DNA of 64,000 nucleotides. Source: Deltaproteobacteria bacterium. GTDB taxonomy: Bacteria; Myxococcota_A; UBA796; UBA2385. Position 1 is the first letter of the stretch; each line of letters opens with the position of its first letter. A program made the translations under genes and the position numbers. Below the pieces are notes generated by a model. It did not search any database, was not told where the DNA came from, and saw nothing but the letters and a program-made list of their open reading frames with translations. Where the stretch lies: positions 1 to 64,000 of the forward strand of contig JAEUKK010000101.1 of the NCBI GenBank assembly GCA_016792625.1, read 5' to 3'. Shown piece by piece: positions 17,550 through 25,688 of this stretch.

Positions 17550-19172
17550 GTGGATCGACCCGCAGCGGCCCGGGCGTGGCTGCGGGCCATCCGCCCGGGC
17601 GGCCTCCGCTGGGCGCTGGTGGGCGCCGGGCTCTTCTGCGCGCTGAGCCCGCCGCGGCTGCAGGGCGGCGACCTCTCGGTGCAGCTGGGCCTCGCGCTCG
17701 CCGCACAAGGCGCGCTGCCTGGTGATCTGCTCACGCGCGCGGCGCCGGGCCGGCCGGGCTTCGCCGGCCTGCTCCACGCCGGGGCGCTGGCCCTACCCCC
17801 CGAGGCGCTGAGCTTGGCGCTGCTCTTGCTTCAGATCGTCGCGGTGGTGGTCATCTTCATCGGCCTGGGGCGCCTGCTGCCCCTGGGCCGACGCGCGGGG
17901 CTGCTGCTGCTCCTGCTGCTGGCTTGGCCCCAGCCCATCGGCGCCGCGGCCCTGCTCATCGAGCCGCAGCCCATTCACCGCATGCTCGCCGCCGGGCCGC
18001 TGCTCCTCGGCCTGGGCGCCGCGCTGGCCGGGCGGGCAGGTCGCGCCGGCCTGCTGCTGGGCCTCGGCCTCGCGCTGCACCCGAGCACTGGCTGGGTGGC
18101 GGCGCTGGCTGGGGTGGCCGCGGCGGGCCCGCGCACGCTGCCCGGCCTCGGCCTCGGCGGGGCGGCCCTGATGAGCCAGCGCAGCGGAGCGCCGATCTGG
18201 GGGCCGCTCCGCCCCGAGGAGTGGAGCGCCCTGCAGCTGCGGCTGGGGCACCACCTCGACGCCTCGACCTGGCCGGCGGGGCCGCAGGCCCTGCTCCTGC
18301 TGCGCTTGGTGTTGCTCGGCCTGCTCGGCGCGGGCGCCGGCCCACGATGGCGCCAGGCGGCGGCGGCTGTGGGGGCGGCGGCGGCGCTGGGGCTCGCGGC
18401 ACCGGGGGCGCAGATCGGCGCGCTGCTGCAGCTGCACGGCCTCTACGCCGAGCTCTGGGCGCTAGCGCTGAGCCTGCCGCTCATCACGACCCGCCTCGCG
18501 GCCGGGGGGGCTCCGCGGATCATCGCGGGGATGGCCCTGCTGACGCTGATCCCGTGGGGGCTGGCTGCGCGGCCCTGGCCCACGCCCGAGCGACTGCAGG
18601 CGGAGCGGGGCGCGGCGGCGCTGCGGCCCACCGACGACCCGTGGCCGCGGATCACCGAGCGGCGGGCGGCCGCCTTCACGGTGAAGGACGGCGGAGAGAT
18701 CCTCAGCAACCCAGACACGCTGCGCGCCTGGGTCGAAGGCCTGCGCCAAGCCTGCGGAGAGCACGCGCTGCGCCCGCCGGCGCCCACCGAGGACTGGCGC
18801 GGCTACGTGCGGGTGCGCCGGCGCTGCCGGGACCTTGGCCCGCTCGACCCTACAACAGCGCAACCTACGTCATTGTCGACACCGGAGCCGACCGCGCCCC
18901 GCCCCTGGTTCAGGCCATCCGCACGAGGCCGTCGAGGGGCCGGACGCCGGGCAGGGCGGCCTCGACCGCCGCCTCGGGCAGGCGCAGGTGGTCGCGGAGC
19001 AGGCCGGCGAAGACCGCGCGCAGGTCCACGGTCGGGCGCAGGTCGCGGCCCTCGTACAGCGCCGCCCGGCGCAGCCCCGGCCACTCGCCGAGCACACGAC
19101 CGCCCTGGATCGCGCCGCCCAGCGCAAAGGCGGCGGCGCCGGTGCCGTGGTCGGTGCCGCCGGTGCCGTTGA
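17550..19172 (+). CDS. Polytopic membrane protein; 3' end runs antisense to the next gene
   Basis: The first ~290 residues are strongly hydrophobic with around eight membrane segments, resembling GT-C-type or dolichyl-mannosyltransferase-like proteins. A soluble ~90-residue tail follows (ERLQAERGAAALRPTDDPWP ... EDWRGYVRVRRRCRDLGPLD). After about 18845 the frame turns into Arg/Pro-rich sequence typical of an antisense shadow, and the first stop is at 19172, 263 bp inside the convergent DUF1501 gene. Another frame encodes a more natural end (YNSATYVIVDTGADRAPP, about 18848-18902). So a one-base shift, real or from sequencing, near 18840-18850 is plausible, and the true end is uncertain. Start: GTG at 17550, six bases after pheT. 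Function unknown. Confidence 0.6.
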   Translation: MDRPAAARAWLRAIRPGGLRWALVGAGLFCALSPPRLQGGDLSVQLGLALAAQGALPGDLLTRAAPGRPGFAGLLHAGALALPPEALSLALLLLQIVAVVVIFIGLGRLLPLGRRAGLLLLLLLAWPQPIGAAALLIEPQPIHRMLAAGPLLLGLGAALAGRAGRAGLLLGLGLALHPSTGWVAALAGVAAAGPRTLPGLGLGGAALMSQRSGAPIWGPLRPEEWSALQLRLGHHLDASTWPAGPQALLLLRLVLLGLLGAGAGPRWRQAAAAVGAAAALGLAAPGAQIGALLQLHGLYAELWALALSLPLITTRLAAGGAPRIIAGMALLTLIPWGLAARPWPTPERLQAERGAAALRPTDDPWPRITERRAAAFTVKDGGEILSNPDTLRAWVEGLRQACGEHALRPPAPTEDWRGYVRVRRRCRDLGPLDPTTAQPTSLSTPEPTAPRPWFRPSARGRRGAGRRAGRPRPPPRAGAGGRGAGRRRPRAGPRSGAGRGPRTAPPGAAPATRRAHDRPGSRRPAQRRRRRCRGRCRRCR

Positions 19173-20052
19173 CCTCGGCGGTGCGGCCGAACTCGGTGAC
19201 GCAGAGCACCGCCGTGCTGCCCCAGGCGGGGCCGAGCCCGCGGGCCAGGGCCTCGACCCCGTCGGCGAGCGCGGGCAACAGCAAGCCGAGGCGGCGCGCC
19301 TGATCGGCGTGGGTGTCCCAGCCGCCCAGCTCAACCGAGAGCACGCGGGGGCCACCCTCGGCCACGAGCAGCCCCGCGCAGCCCCCGAGCGCGGCGCGGA
19401 TCCCCGCTGCGCCCCGGTCACCGCCGGGCGCGCCATCGCCCTGGGTCACCGCCCGCAGCCCGAGCGCCTCAGAGATGGCCGGGCCGAGCACGGGGTCTTC
19501 GGCCCACAGCGCAGCGACCGCTTGCACAATGGCGTCGTCGCTGCGATCCTCGCCGCCCGGGTCGATGCTCGGCACCGGGGTGGCGCCGCGCAGCACCAAG
19601 GGCAGGCCGCGCCCGACGGCGGCAGCGCGGTCGAGCTGCCCCGCCGCGGCGAGCGCCCGGTAGAGCCAGCCGTCGCGGTGGTCGTTGGCGACCACGCCGC
19701 CCTGCTCCAAGCAGTCCTGCACCGCGAAGTGGCTGCGGTCGCGCAGCGGCGTGGCCACGGCGCACATCGGCAGCAGCTCCCCCGCCGCCCACCGGCCCCG
19801 CCAAGGCGCGAGGCCCGGGTGCAGCCCGAAGGTGTCGTCGAGCCGCGGGCCGTCCGGCGGGCGCAGGGCCTCCGGTCGCAGGCCAGAGAGCGCGGGGTCG
19901 CCGAGGGGCGGGAGCGCGGTGAGGCCGTCGAGAGCGCCCCGCAGCACGACCAACACGAGGCGGGGATCGGCGGGGGCGGCGCGGGCGGGCAGCGTGAGGC
20001 CCGCCGCGCCGAGCGTGGCGAGGGCGAGCAGGCGGCGGCGGCTCAAGCGCAT
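18910..20052 (-). CDS. DUF1501 exported protein (Tat-type signal)
   Basis: 380 residues. It begins MRLSRRRLLALATLGAAGL with a twin-arginine-like signal (SRRRLLALA) and an AxA cleavage region. Conserved DUF1501 blocks are visible: LVLVVLRGALDGLTALPPLG, ELGGWDTHADQ, TEFGRTAEVNGTGGTDHGTG. The family belongs to the alkaline-phosphatase/sulfatase fold group; its activity is not established. It is almost always next to a DUF1800 gene, as here (76 bp upstream). Start: ATG at 20052, with GAGGT upstream. It is the last gene of the SPFH-ATPase run, and its stop lies within the over-running frame of the convergent membrane gene. Confidence 0.9.
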   Translation of the reverse strand: MRLSRRRLLALATLGAAGLTLPARAAPADPRLVLVVLRGALDGLTALPPLGDPALSGLRPEALRPPDGPRLDDTFGLHPGLAPWRGRWAAGELLPMCAVATPLRDRSHFAVQDCLEQGGVVANDHRDGWLYRALAAAGQLDRAAAVGRGLPLVLRGATPVPSIDPGGEDRSDDAIVQAVAALWAEDPVLGPAISEALGLRAVTQGDGAPGGDRGAAGIRAALGGCAGLLVAEGGPRVLSVELGGWDTHADQARRLGLLLPALADGVEALARGLGPAWGSTAVLCVTEFGRTAEVNGTGGTDHGTGAAAFALGGAIQGGRVLGEWPGLRRAALYEGRDLRPTVDLRAVFAGLLRDHLRLPEAAVEAALPGVRPLDGLVRMA

Positions 20053-20128
20053 GGCTGACCTCGGTGGGGGCCCGGGGCGGCGCCCGCCGCGGGCCTGCAG
20101 GCAGCCGGCCCCACGCCGGCGGGCGCGC

Positions 20129-21475
20129 TCACCGGCGCACCAGCGCGGGCGCGAGCAGCAGCAGCGCCCACGCGGTGGCCGGGTCAGGCGCGCTCGCGAT
20201 GGCCTCGGCGGCGCAGGGCGAGAGCCGCGGCCCGAGCACCTCGCGGGCCCGGCTGAGCGGGTCGATCTCGATCGGCGCCGCGCGCCCGACCAGGACCTCG
20301 GTCAGCTCGACGCGGCGGAGCAGCCCCTCGGCGCCCGCCCAAGCCGCCCCTTCTTCGGCCCAGCCCGCCGGGCTCGGCGCCGCCCAGGGCGCTTGCCCGA
20401 GCTGCCGCAAGCCGCGCAGAACGGCCTTCTGTACACGTGGATCGCCGGTGAGTGCGCGGTCGAGCTCAAGGGCCCGCCCCGCGGCGATGAGCCAGTCCTC
20501 GGGCGCGCTCACCCGGTCGGCGCCCGGGCTCCAGGCCTCGGGCCGGTCGAGGATGACCGTGGCCATGACGCCCAGATCACCGTCGCTGCGCACAAAAGCA
20601 GCGGCCAGCTCGGCGACCAGCGCGTCGGAGGGCTCGGGGTCCAGGAAGTGCCGCGCGAGGCGCCGGCTGAGGTGCCGGGCCGTGCTCGGGTGCGCGGCGA
20701 GCAGGTCGAGCGCGGCCTCACCCGCGGCGAGGCCGCCGCCGCGACCCGAGAGCTCGTGGCCGAGCAGCTGCTGGAGCCCGGGCTCGTGGGCCTCGGGGCG
20801 GTAGACAAAGCCGTCGGCCACCGGCGAGGGGCGCTCTTCGACCGACCAGCCGGTGAGCAAGCAGGCCAAGGCCCGCACATCCGCCTGCGTGTAGCCGCCG
20901 TCCACGCCGAGGGTGTGCAGCTCCAGGACCTCGCGGGCGAGGTTCTCGTTGAGCCCGCGCTCCCCGGGGCGGCGGCCGAGCGCGCTGCGCGGGCCGACGC
21001 TGCGCTGGTTGTCCAAGTACAAGATCATCGCCGGGTGACGGACCGCGGCCCGGAGCAGCGCGCGGAAGGGCGCCACCACCCGCGGGCGCACCACCTCGTG
21101 CTCAAAAGCCCCAGCCAGCGGGAGCACACGCCGGTTGCTGACCGAGACGGTGAAGACGTTGGACCAAAAGGCGACCCAGCGCTCACGAAAGGGCTGGGGC
21201 GAGCGCAGCCGCTGGAGGGTGCGGGCGAGCACCTCCTCCTCGTAGATCTCACGAGGGACGGTGTTCTTGGCGGCGCCCGCCGCACGCTGATCGGCGCGGC
21301 TCTGGGCGTACTGCCGCAGCCGCTCAGCAGCGCCGGGCCGCGGCGGCGCGCTGTCGGGCCCATCGAGCTGGGCGCGCAGGGCCGCGGCGGGGGTCGGCCC
21401 CAGCGCGGCGAGCTCACCCGGGCGGGCGCCGAGCCCGAGGCGCCGCAGGCCCACCGCCGCAGCGAGCGCGCTCAA
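20129..21475 (-). CDS. DUF1800 protein
   Basis: 448 residues. It shows family blocks: an N-terminal helix ending LGLGARPGELAALGPTPAAA, the RERWVAFWSNVFTVSV region, NENLAREVLELHTLGVDGGY, and YTQADVRALACLLTGW. The fold is unknown; DUF1800/DUF1501 pairs occur in planctomycetes, myxobacteria and Bacteroidetes and are thought to be exported together. No clear signal peptide is seen in this copy. Start: TTG at 21475, overlapping the ATPase stop as TTGA. The upstream extension (to 21832) would be a Val/Arg-rich antisense-like reading of the ATPase 3' end. The coupling implies stoichiometric expression with the ATPase. Confidence 0.85.
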   Translation of the reverse strand: MSALAAAVGLRRLGLGARPGELAALGPTPAAALRAQLDGPDSAPPRPGAAERLRQYAQSRADQRAAGAAKNTVPREIYEEEVLARTLQRLRSPQPFRERWVAFWSNVFTVSVSNRRVLPLAGAFEHEVVRPRVVAPFRALLRAAVRHPAMILYLDNQRSVGPRSALGRRPGERGLNENLAREVLELHTLGVDGGYTQADVRALACLLTGWSVEERPSPVADGFVYRPEAHEPGLQQLLGHELSGRGGGLAAGEAALDLLAAHPSTARHLSRRLARHFLDPEPSDALVAELAAAFVRSDGDLGVMATVILDRPEAWSPGADRVSAPEDWLIAAGRALELDRALTGDPRVQKAVLRGLRQLGQAPWAAPSPAGWAEEGAAWAGAEGLLRRVELTEVLVGRAAPIEIDPLSRAREVLGPRLSPCAAEAIASAPDPATAWALLLLAPALVRR

Positions 21476-23595
21476 GGGCCACCCCCATCGGACGACTCGG
21501 ACGACTCGGACGACTCGGACGACTCGGACGACTCGGACACTTCGGCAGGCGGTGGGGAGGCCTCTGCAGACAGCGGGCCCCAGGCCGCCCCCGGGCCCTC
21601 CGCGACCTGTGGCGCGCCGGCCGCGGCGGCGGCGCCCTCGTCTGCTTCCGCCTCCGCCTCCCCATCGAGCGCCCAGAGCGCGCCGACCGGGGCGGGCTCC
21701 GCGGGGATGGATCCGCGCAGCAGGCGGGCCGCGTTGGCGAGCACCCAGACCGCGCCGAGGTGCTGCAGCGCGGCCGCAGCCAAGGGGGGCAGCGCGCCCG
21801 ACGCGGCCACCGCCATGAGCCCGAGGTTCCAAACCAGCGCCAGCGCGATGTTTTGGTGCAGGACACGCCGCACGTCGCGGCTCAGGCGCAAGAGCGCGAC
21901 CACGTCGAGCAGGCGCTCGCTCTGGATCGCGACGTCGGCGCCGCCGAGCACGACCTCGCTGCGGCGCAGGCCGAAGGCGACCCCCACCTCGGCCGAAGCG
22001 AGCGCCAGGGCGTCGTTCACCCCATCGCCGACCATGAGCACCGAGGCCCCGCCCGCGGCGAGCCGCTCAACCGCGGCGAGCTTGCCCTCAGGCAGCACCC
22101 CCGCCTCGACCACATCCACCGGGGCGCCCGCTTCGGCGAGCGCCGCGGCGATCCGCGCGGCCTCGGCCGCGCCGTCCCCGGTGAGGATGTGCAGGTGGTC
22201 GATGCCCTCGGCGCGCAGGGCCCGGAGCGCCTCGGCCGCATCAGGGCGCAAGCTGTCGCCCAGGCGGGCGCGGCCGAGCAGCCGGTCGCCCGCGCGGACC
22301 CAGACCTCGGCCCCGCCGCCCCCGGTCGGCGCGCCGACCCAGGCCGCGCGCCCGAGGCGCAGCAGCCCGCCGACGCCCTCGGCCTCAACCCCCAGCCCGG
22401 GCAGCTCGCGCCACTGGGCCGCCGGCCAGGGGGCCACACCCGCGGCCTCTGCGGCCGCGCTGAGCGCGCGCGCCGCGGGGTGCATCGATCCAAAAGCCGC
22501 GCCCGCGCCCGCGCCGAGCAGCGCCTCGACCGAAACGCCGCCTTCGGGCTCGAGCGCGAGCACGCCCACCCGCCCGGTGGTGAGCGTGCCGGTCTTGTCG
22601 AGCACGACGGCATTGACCTGCGGCAGGGCCTCGAGGAAGCCCGCGCCCTTGATCAGCAGGTCGCGGCGGGCGGCCGCGGTGAGCGCCGCGATGAAGGTGA
22701 CCGGGCCCGCGACCACGAGGCCGGTGGGCGCGGCGGCGACGAGCACGGCGATGGCGCGCCCCATGTCCTCGGTCCAGACGAGCACGCCCGCGGCGGCGAC
22801 CAAGACCAGCGGCAGCAGGGCGCGGGCGTAGCGGTCGAGCTGGCGCAGGGCCGCGGGCCGCGCGGCGTCGACCGCGGCGAGCAGCCGGGCCACCCGCCCG
22901 AGCGCGCTGTCCTCGGCCGGGGCCCGCACCTCGAGCTCAAGCAGGCCCGAGAGGTTCAGGCTGCCCGCGAAGACCGCGGCGCCGGGCGTGACCTCTTCGG
23001 GCGCGCTCTCGCCGGTCAAGGCGGCTTGGTCCACTGTGGAGGCCCCGGTGCGCACCACAGCGTCAGCGGCGATGATCTCACCGGGCCTGACCCGCAGCAG
23101 GTCGCCCGGGCGCAGGCCCACAGGGTCCACCCGCTGCTCGTCGGCCGCGCCGGCGCCCAGCGCCGAGATCTGCGTGGCGCTGCGGGCAGAGAGCCGCTGC
23201 AAGCTGCTGATCGCCGCACGCAAGCCGAGCGCGCTGCGCTCCTCGAAGAGACGGCCCAGGTCGAAGACCAGCGGCACCAGCGTGGCCGTGGCGAATTGCC
23301 CATCGCAGAGCGCGGCGAAGGTGGCGAGGGCCACGAGCTGGTCGGTGAAGCGCACCCCGCCGGGCCGCAGCAGCGCAAGCCCGCCCCGCCAGAGCACCGG
23401 CAGACCGACCAAGAGCGCGCCGGTCGCGGCGATCCCGGCGCTCAGCGCGCCCTCACCCGGGCGCCAGAGCTGGTGCAGCGCGCTCCAGCCGAGCAGCGCC
23501 GCGCCGAGCAGGTCGCGCAGCAGCCGGCGGCGGATCTCCTGCCGCTCGGCGGCGCTGAGCGAGAGCGCGCCCGCGTCGGTGGAGGGGCCGCTCAT
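21472..23595 (-). CDS. P1B-type (heavy-metal-like) ATPase lacking the CPC motif
   Basis: 707 residues. It has the P-type ATPase hallmarks: TGES in the actuator domain, DKTGT (phosphorylated Asp333), an SMHPAARAL block resembling the P1B SEHP loop, and GDGVND. Layout and the C-terminal LQHLGAVWVLANAARLL match P1B metal pumps. In membrane helix 4, however, the normal CPC/CPx is AAPTGL (Ala289-Pro290-Thr291), so no cysteine ligates metal, and there is no N-terminal CxxC domain. Substrate is therefore uncertain. The tail is Ala/Glu-rich and ends in Ser-Glu-Ser repeats. Start: ATG at 23595, overlapping the upstream SPFH stop (ATGA). It sits between three SPFH genes and DUF1800/DUF1501. Confidence 0.9.
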   Translation of the reverse strand: MSGPSTDAGALSLSAAERQEIRRRLLRDLLGAALLGWSALHQLWRPGEGALSAGIAATGALLVGLPVLWRGGLALLRPGGVRFTDQLVALATFAALCDGQFATATLVPLVFDLGRLFEERSALGLRAAISSLQRLSARSATQISALGAGAADEQRVDPVGLRPGDLLRVRPGEIIAADAVVRTGASTVDQAALTGESAPEEVTPGAAVFAGSLNLSGLLELEVRAPAEDSALGRVARLLAAVDAARPAALRQLDRYARALLPLVLVAAAGVLVWTEDMGRAIAVLVAAAPTGLVVAGPVTFIAALTAAARRDLLIKGAGFLEALPQVNAVVLDKTGTLTTGRVGVLALEPEGGVSVEALLGAGAGAAFGSMHPAARALSAAAEAAGVAPWPAAQWRELPGLGVEAEGVGGLLRLGRAAWVGAPTGGGGAEVWVRAGDRLLGRARLGDSLRPDAAEALRALRAEGIDHLHILTGDGAAEAARIAAALAEAGAPVDVVEAGVLPEGKLAAVERLAAGGASVLMVGDGVNDALALASAEVGVAFGLRRSEVVLGGADVAIQSERLLDVVALLRLSRDVRRVLHQNIALALVWNLGLMAVAASGALPPLAAAALQHLGAVWVLANAARLLRGSIPAEPAPVGALWALDGEAEAEADEGAAAAAGAPQVAEGPGAAWGPLSAEASPPPAEVSESSESSESSESSESSDGGGP
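21491..21538. repeat. 9-bp tandem repeat in the ATPase 3' end
   Basis: GACGACTCG is repeated five times without change (21491-21535), plus a partial copy. On the coding (minus) strand it gives Ser-Glu-Ser repeats at the ATPase C terminus, ending just before the DUF1800 start. A 9-bp unit keeps the frame, so slippage would vary tail length only. The DNA is not codon-diverged, which suggests recent expansion. Confidence 0.85.
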
Positions 23596-24680
23596 GGGTC
23601 CAGCCCCTCGGCCAGCGGGCGGACCGGCGCGGGCGGGGCAGCGGAGGGGCCCAGCTCGAGCCGCAGCCCGGTGTAGCGGGGCCCCACCGGCGGCGGGACG
23701 AAGCGGACCGCGCCGGCGTCCTTCAGGATGGCCTCGATCGCCTCGCGGTAGAGCCGCTGGCGGAGCACACCCGGCTCGCGGCGCGCCTCGGCCGAGAGGG
23801 CGGCGAAGGCGGCGGCGGCGGCGCGGGCGGCGGCGACCTGGGCGGCGGCCTCGGCCTGGGCCTCGGACACGAGGCGCCCCCGGTCGGCGCGGGCAGCGGG
23901 GACCTGCACCGCGGCGTACTCCTCGGCTTCGCGCCGGCGGGTCTCGGCGGTGATGAAGGCGCCCTGGACCTCGGCGAACTCCTCTTTCACCTGGTGGGGC
24001 GGGCTCAGATCGGTCAGCTCGACCGCGAGGATGCCGATCCCGGCGCCGACCCGGTCGAGGCGCGCCTGGGCGCGCCGCTGGATCTGCAGCACCAGCGCTT
24101 GGCGGCCATCGGACAGCACCGCGTCGACGCTCTGCTCGCCCAGCGCGCGCACCGCCGCCGCGCTGATCGCGGCATCGATGAGGGGGCCGAGCTCGGCGTG
24201 GCGCAGGGTCGCTGCGACCGGGTCACGCACCTGCCAGCGCACGACCAACGCAGCGTGCAGCACGTTGCGATCACCGGTGAGGGCGTAGCCGACCTGCTCG
24301 GGGTCGATGCTCATGCGGCTCGACACGAGGTAGCGGGTGCGCCGCTCTTCGCCCTCGGGGCCTGCCTCGGCCCGGGCGAAGTGCAGGGTGTTGACCTCGG
24401 TGGCCTCGACCCGCTTGACCTGCACCCGCAGCACCTCGTCGAAGGGCCGGGGCAGGGCGAACAAGAGCCCGGGCGGCTGGGCCGCGCCGGCCCCCGACCC
24501 GACGAGGCGGCCCCCGCGCAGCACCATCGCGACCTCATCGGCCTGCACCACGGTGATCCCCGAGAGCGCGTAGGCCAACGCGAGCAGCCCGACGACCAGC
24601 GGCAGCGCGCGGTACAGGCCCAGGACCAGCCGGGCCGCCGGGTCGAGCAGGCGCTGCAGCTCGGGATCACGCCGGCTCAA
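23592..24680 (-). CDS. SPFH/band-7 membrane protein, HflK-like
   Basis: 362 residues. An N-terminal membrane helix (about 27-45, LPLVVGLLALAYALSGI) is followed by ADEVAMVLRGGRLVG and PPGLLFALPRPFDEVLRVQV, typical of HflK. An SPFH domain (about 50-230) and an Ala/Glu/Arg coiled coil (about 225-310) come next. HflK/C-type proteins build large ring-shaped membrane cages and control FtsH or other partners. Start: TTG at 24680, with AGGGGG upstream; no better in-frame start is visible. Its stop overlaps the ATPase ATG, so the two are coupled. It is the last of three different SPFH genes in a row. Confidence 0.88.
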   Translation of the reverse strand: MSRRDPELQRLLDPAARLVLGLYRALPLVVGLLALAYALSGITVVQADEVAMVLRGGRLVGSGAGAAQPPGLLFALPRPFDEVLRVQVKRVEATEVNTLHFARAEAGPEGEERRTRYLVSSRMSIDPEQVGYALTGDRNVLHAALVVRWQVRDPVAATLRHAELGPLIDAAISAAAVRALGEQSVDAVLSDGRQALVLQIQRRAQARLDRVGAGIGILAVELTDLSPPHQVKEEFAEVQGAFITAETRRREAEEYAAVQVPAARADRGRLVSEAQAEAAAQVAAARAAAAAFAALSAEARREPGVLRQRLYREAIEAILKDAGAVRFVPPPVGPRYTGLRLELGPSAAPPAPVRPLAEGLDP

Positions 24681-24731
24681 GGCCGCCCCCTACGCGGGGC
24701 GCGCGCAGCGCCGGGATGACGGGCGGCGGGC

Positions 24732-25688
24732 TCAGCCACCTTGGCCCCCGGGGCTGGCGAGCAGGCGGAAGGGCTCGCTGTCGGTGCGCAAGATCACCGT
24801 GGTCTGGCCGCCGACCACCGCGTCGAGGCTGTCGAGCGAGCGCACGAAGCGGTACAGATCGGGGTCTTGGCCGTGCGCTTCGGCGTAGATGCGCGCGGCC
24901 TCGGCCTCGGCCTCGCCCCGGATGCGCGCCGCTTCGGCCTCGCCCTCGGCCCGGATCTGCGCGGCGGCGAGGTCGGCCTCGGCCCGGATGCGCGCGGCCA
25001 CCTCGTCACCCTCGGCCTGGTGTTTGGCGGCGAACTGCTTTCGCTCGGCCTTCATCTGGCGGAAGACGACCGCCACGTTCTCTTCGGGCAGGCTCAGCCG
25101 GCTGAAGCCCATATCGAGCACCTCGATGCCGTACTGGTCGCGGGCCATGCCGCCGACGGCCGCGAGCAGGGCCGCCTCGATGACCTCGAGCTGCAGCGTG
25201 CTCGGATCGGTCGAGGTCAGGGCCGCGAGGTCAAAACCACCCAGAACACCGATCTGGGCGTTGGTCACGAGGCCATCCAGCTTCTGTTCGGCGGCCTCGA
25301 CCCCGCCCACTGCCTGATGAAAGCGCAGCGGGTCGGCCACACGCCACACGGCGAAGCCGACGAGGATGACGTTCTTCTTGTCGCGGGTGAGCATCTCGGT
25401 GTGAGCGGTGGAGAAGGTGCGCGCGCGCAGATCGACCAGGACCGCCTCTTCGACCGGCCAGGGCAGGCGCGGGTGCAGGCCGGGCGCGTCGAGCACCCGC
25501 ACCGGATCACCAAAACGCGTGATGATCGCCGCGCTGCCCTCGCGAACCGGGGCGCTGGCGGCCCGCACAGCGAGCGCGAGCACGAGCACCAACCCGAGCC
25601 CCCGCCGGAGCCAGTCGATGGCGCGGTCGGCCGCGGGGCTGACCGAAACGGCAGGCCGCGCGCCGGTCGGGTCTAGGGTCTCAGCCAC
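24732..25688 (-). CDS. SPFH/band-7 membrane protein, HflC-like
   Basis: 318 residues. A short N-terminal cytoplasmic piece and membrane helix (about 28-46) precede EGSAAIITRFGDPVRVLDAP and GLHPRLPWPVEEAVLVDLRA, the standard HflC opening. The SPFH domain contains TRDKKNVILVGFAVWRV and VLDMGFSRLSLPEENVAVVF. A coiled coil with repeated RAEAEAAARI-type segments (about 220-275) follows. It probably forms a hetero-oligomer with the neighbouring SPFH proteins. Start: GTG at 25688, overlapping the upstream gene by 16 bases. The downstream SPFH gene starts 51 bp after its stop. Confidence 0.9.
   Translation of the reverse strand: MAETLDPTGARPAVSVSPAADRAIDWLRRGLGLVLVLALAVRAASAPVREGSAAIITRFGDPVRVLDAPGLHPRLPWPVEEAVLVDLRARTFSTAHTEMLTRDKKNVILVGFAVWRVADPLRFHQAVGGVEAAEQKLDGLVTNAQIGVLGGFDLAALTSTDPSTLQLEVIEAALLAAVGGMARDQYGIEVLDMGFSRLSLPEENVAVVFRQMKAERKQFAAKHQAEGDEVAARIRAEADLAAAQIRAEGEAEAARIRGEAEAEAARIYAEAHGQDPDLYRFVRSLDSLDAVVGGQTTVILRTDSEPFRLLASPGGQGG

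Noticed and set aside
13500..17777. Minus-strand extension of the 12945-13499 gene across pheST
   Set aside because: pheS and pheT are unmistakable on the plus strand; the extension is a shadow and the true ATG is 13499.
21491..21538. CRISPR-like repeat
   Set aside because: A 9-bp direct repeat without spacers inside a coding region; no CRISPR array or cas gene is present in the window.
21476..21832. Longer N terminus for the DUF1800 protein
   Set aside because: It reads the ATPase 3' end in another frame, including a Val-Arg-Val repeat from the 9-bp repeat; the TTGA overlap gives a better start.
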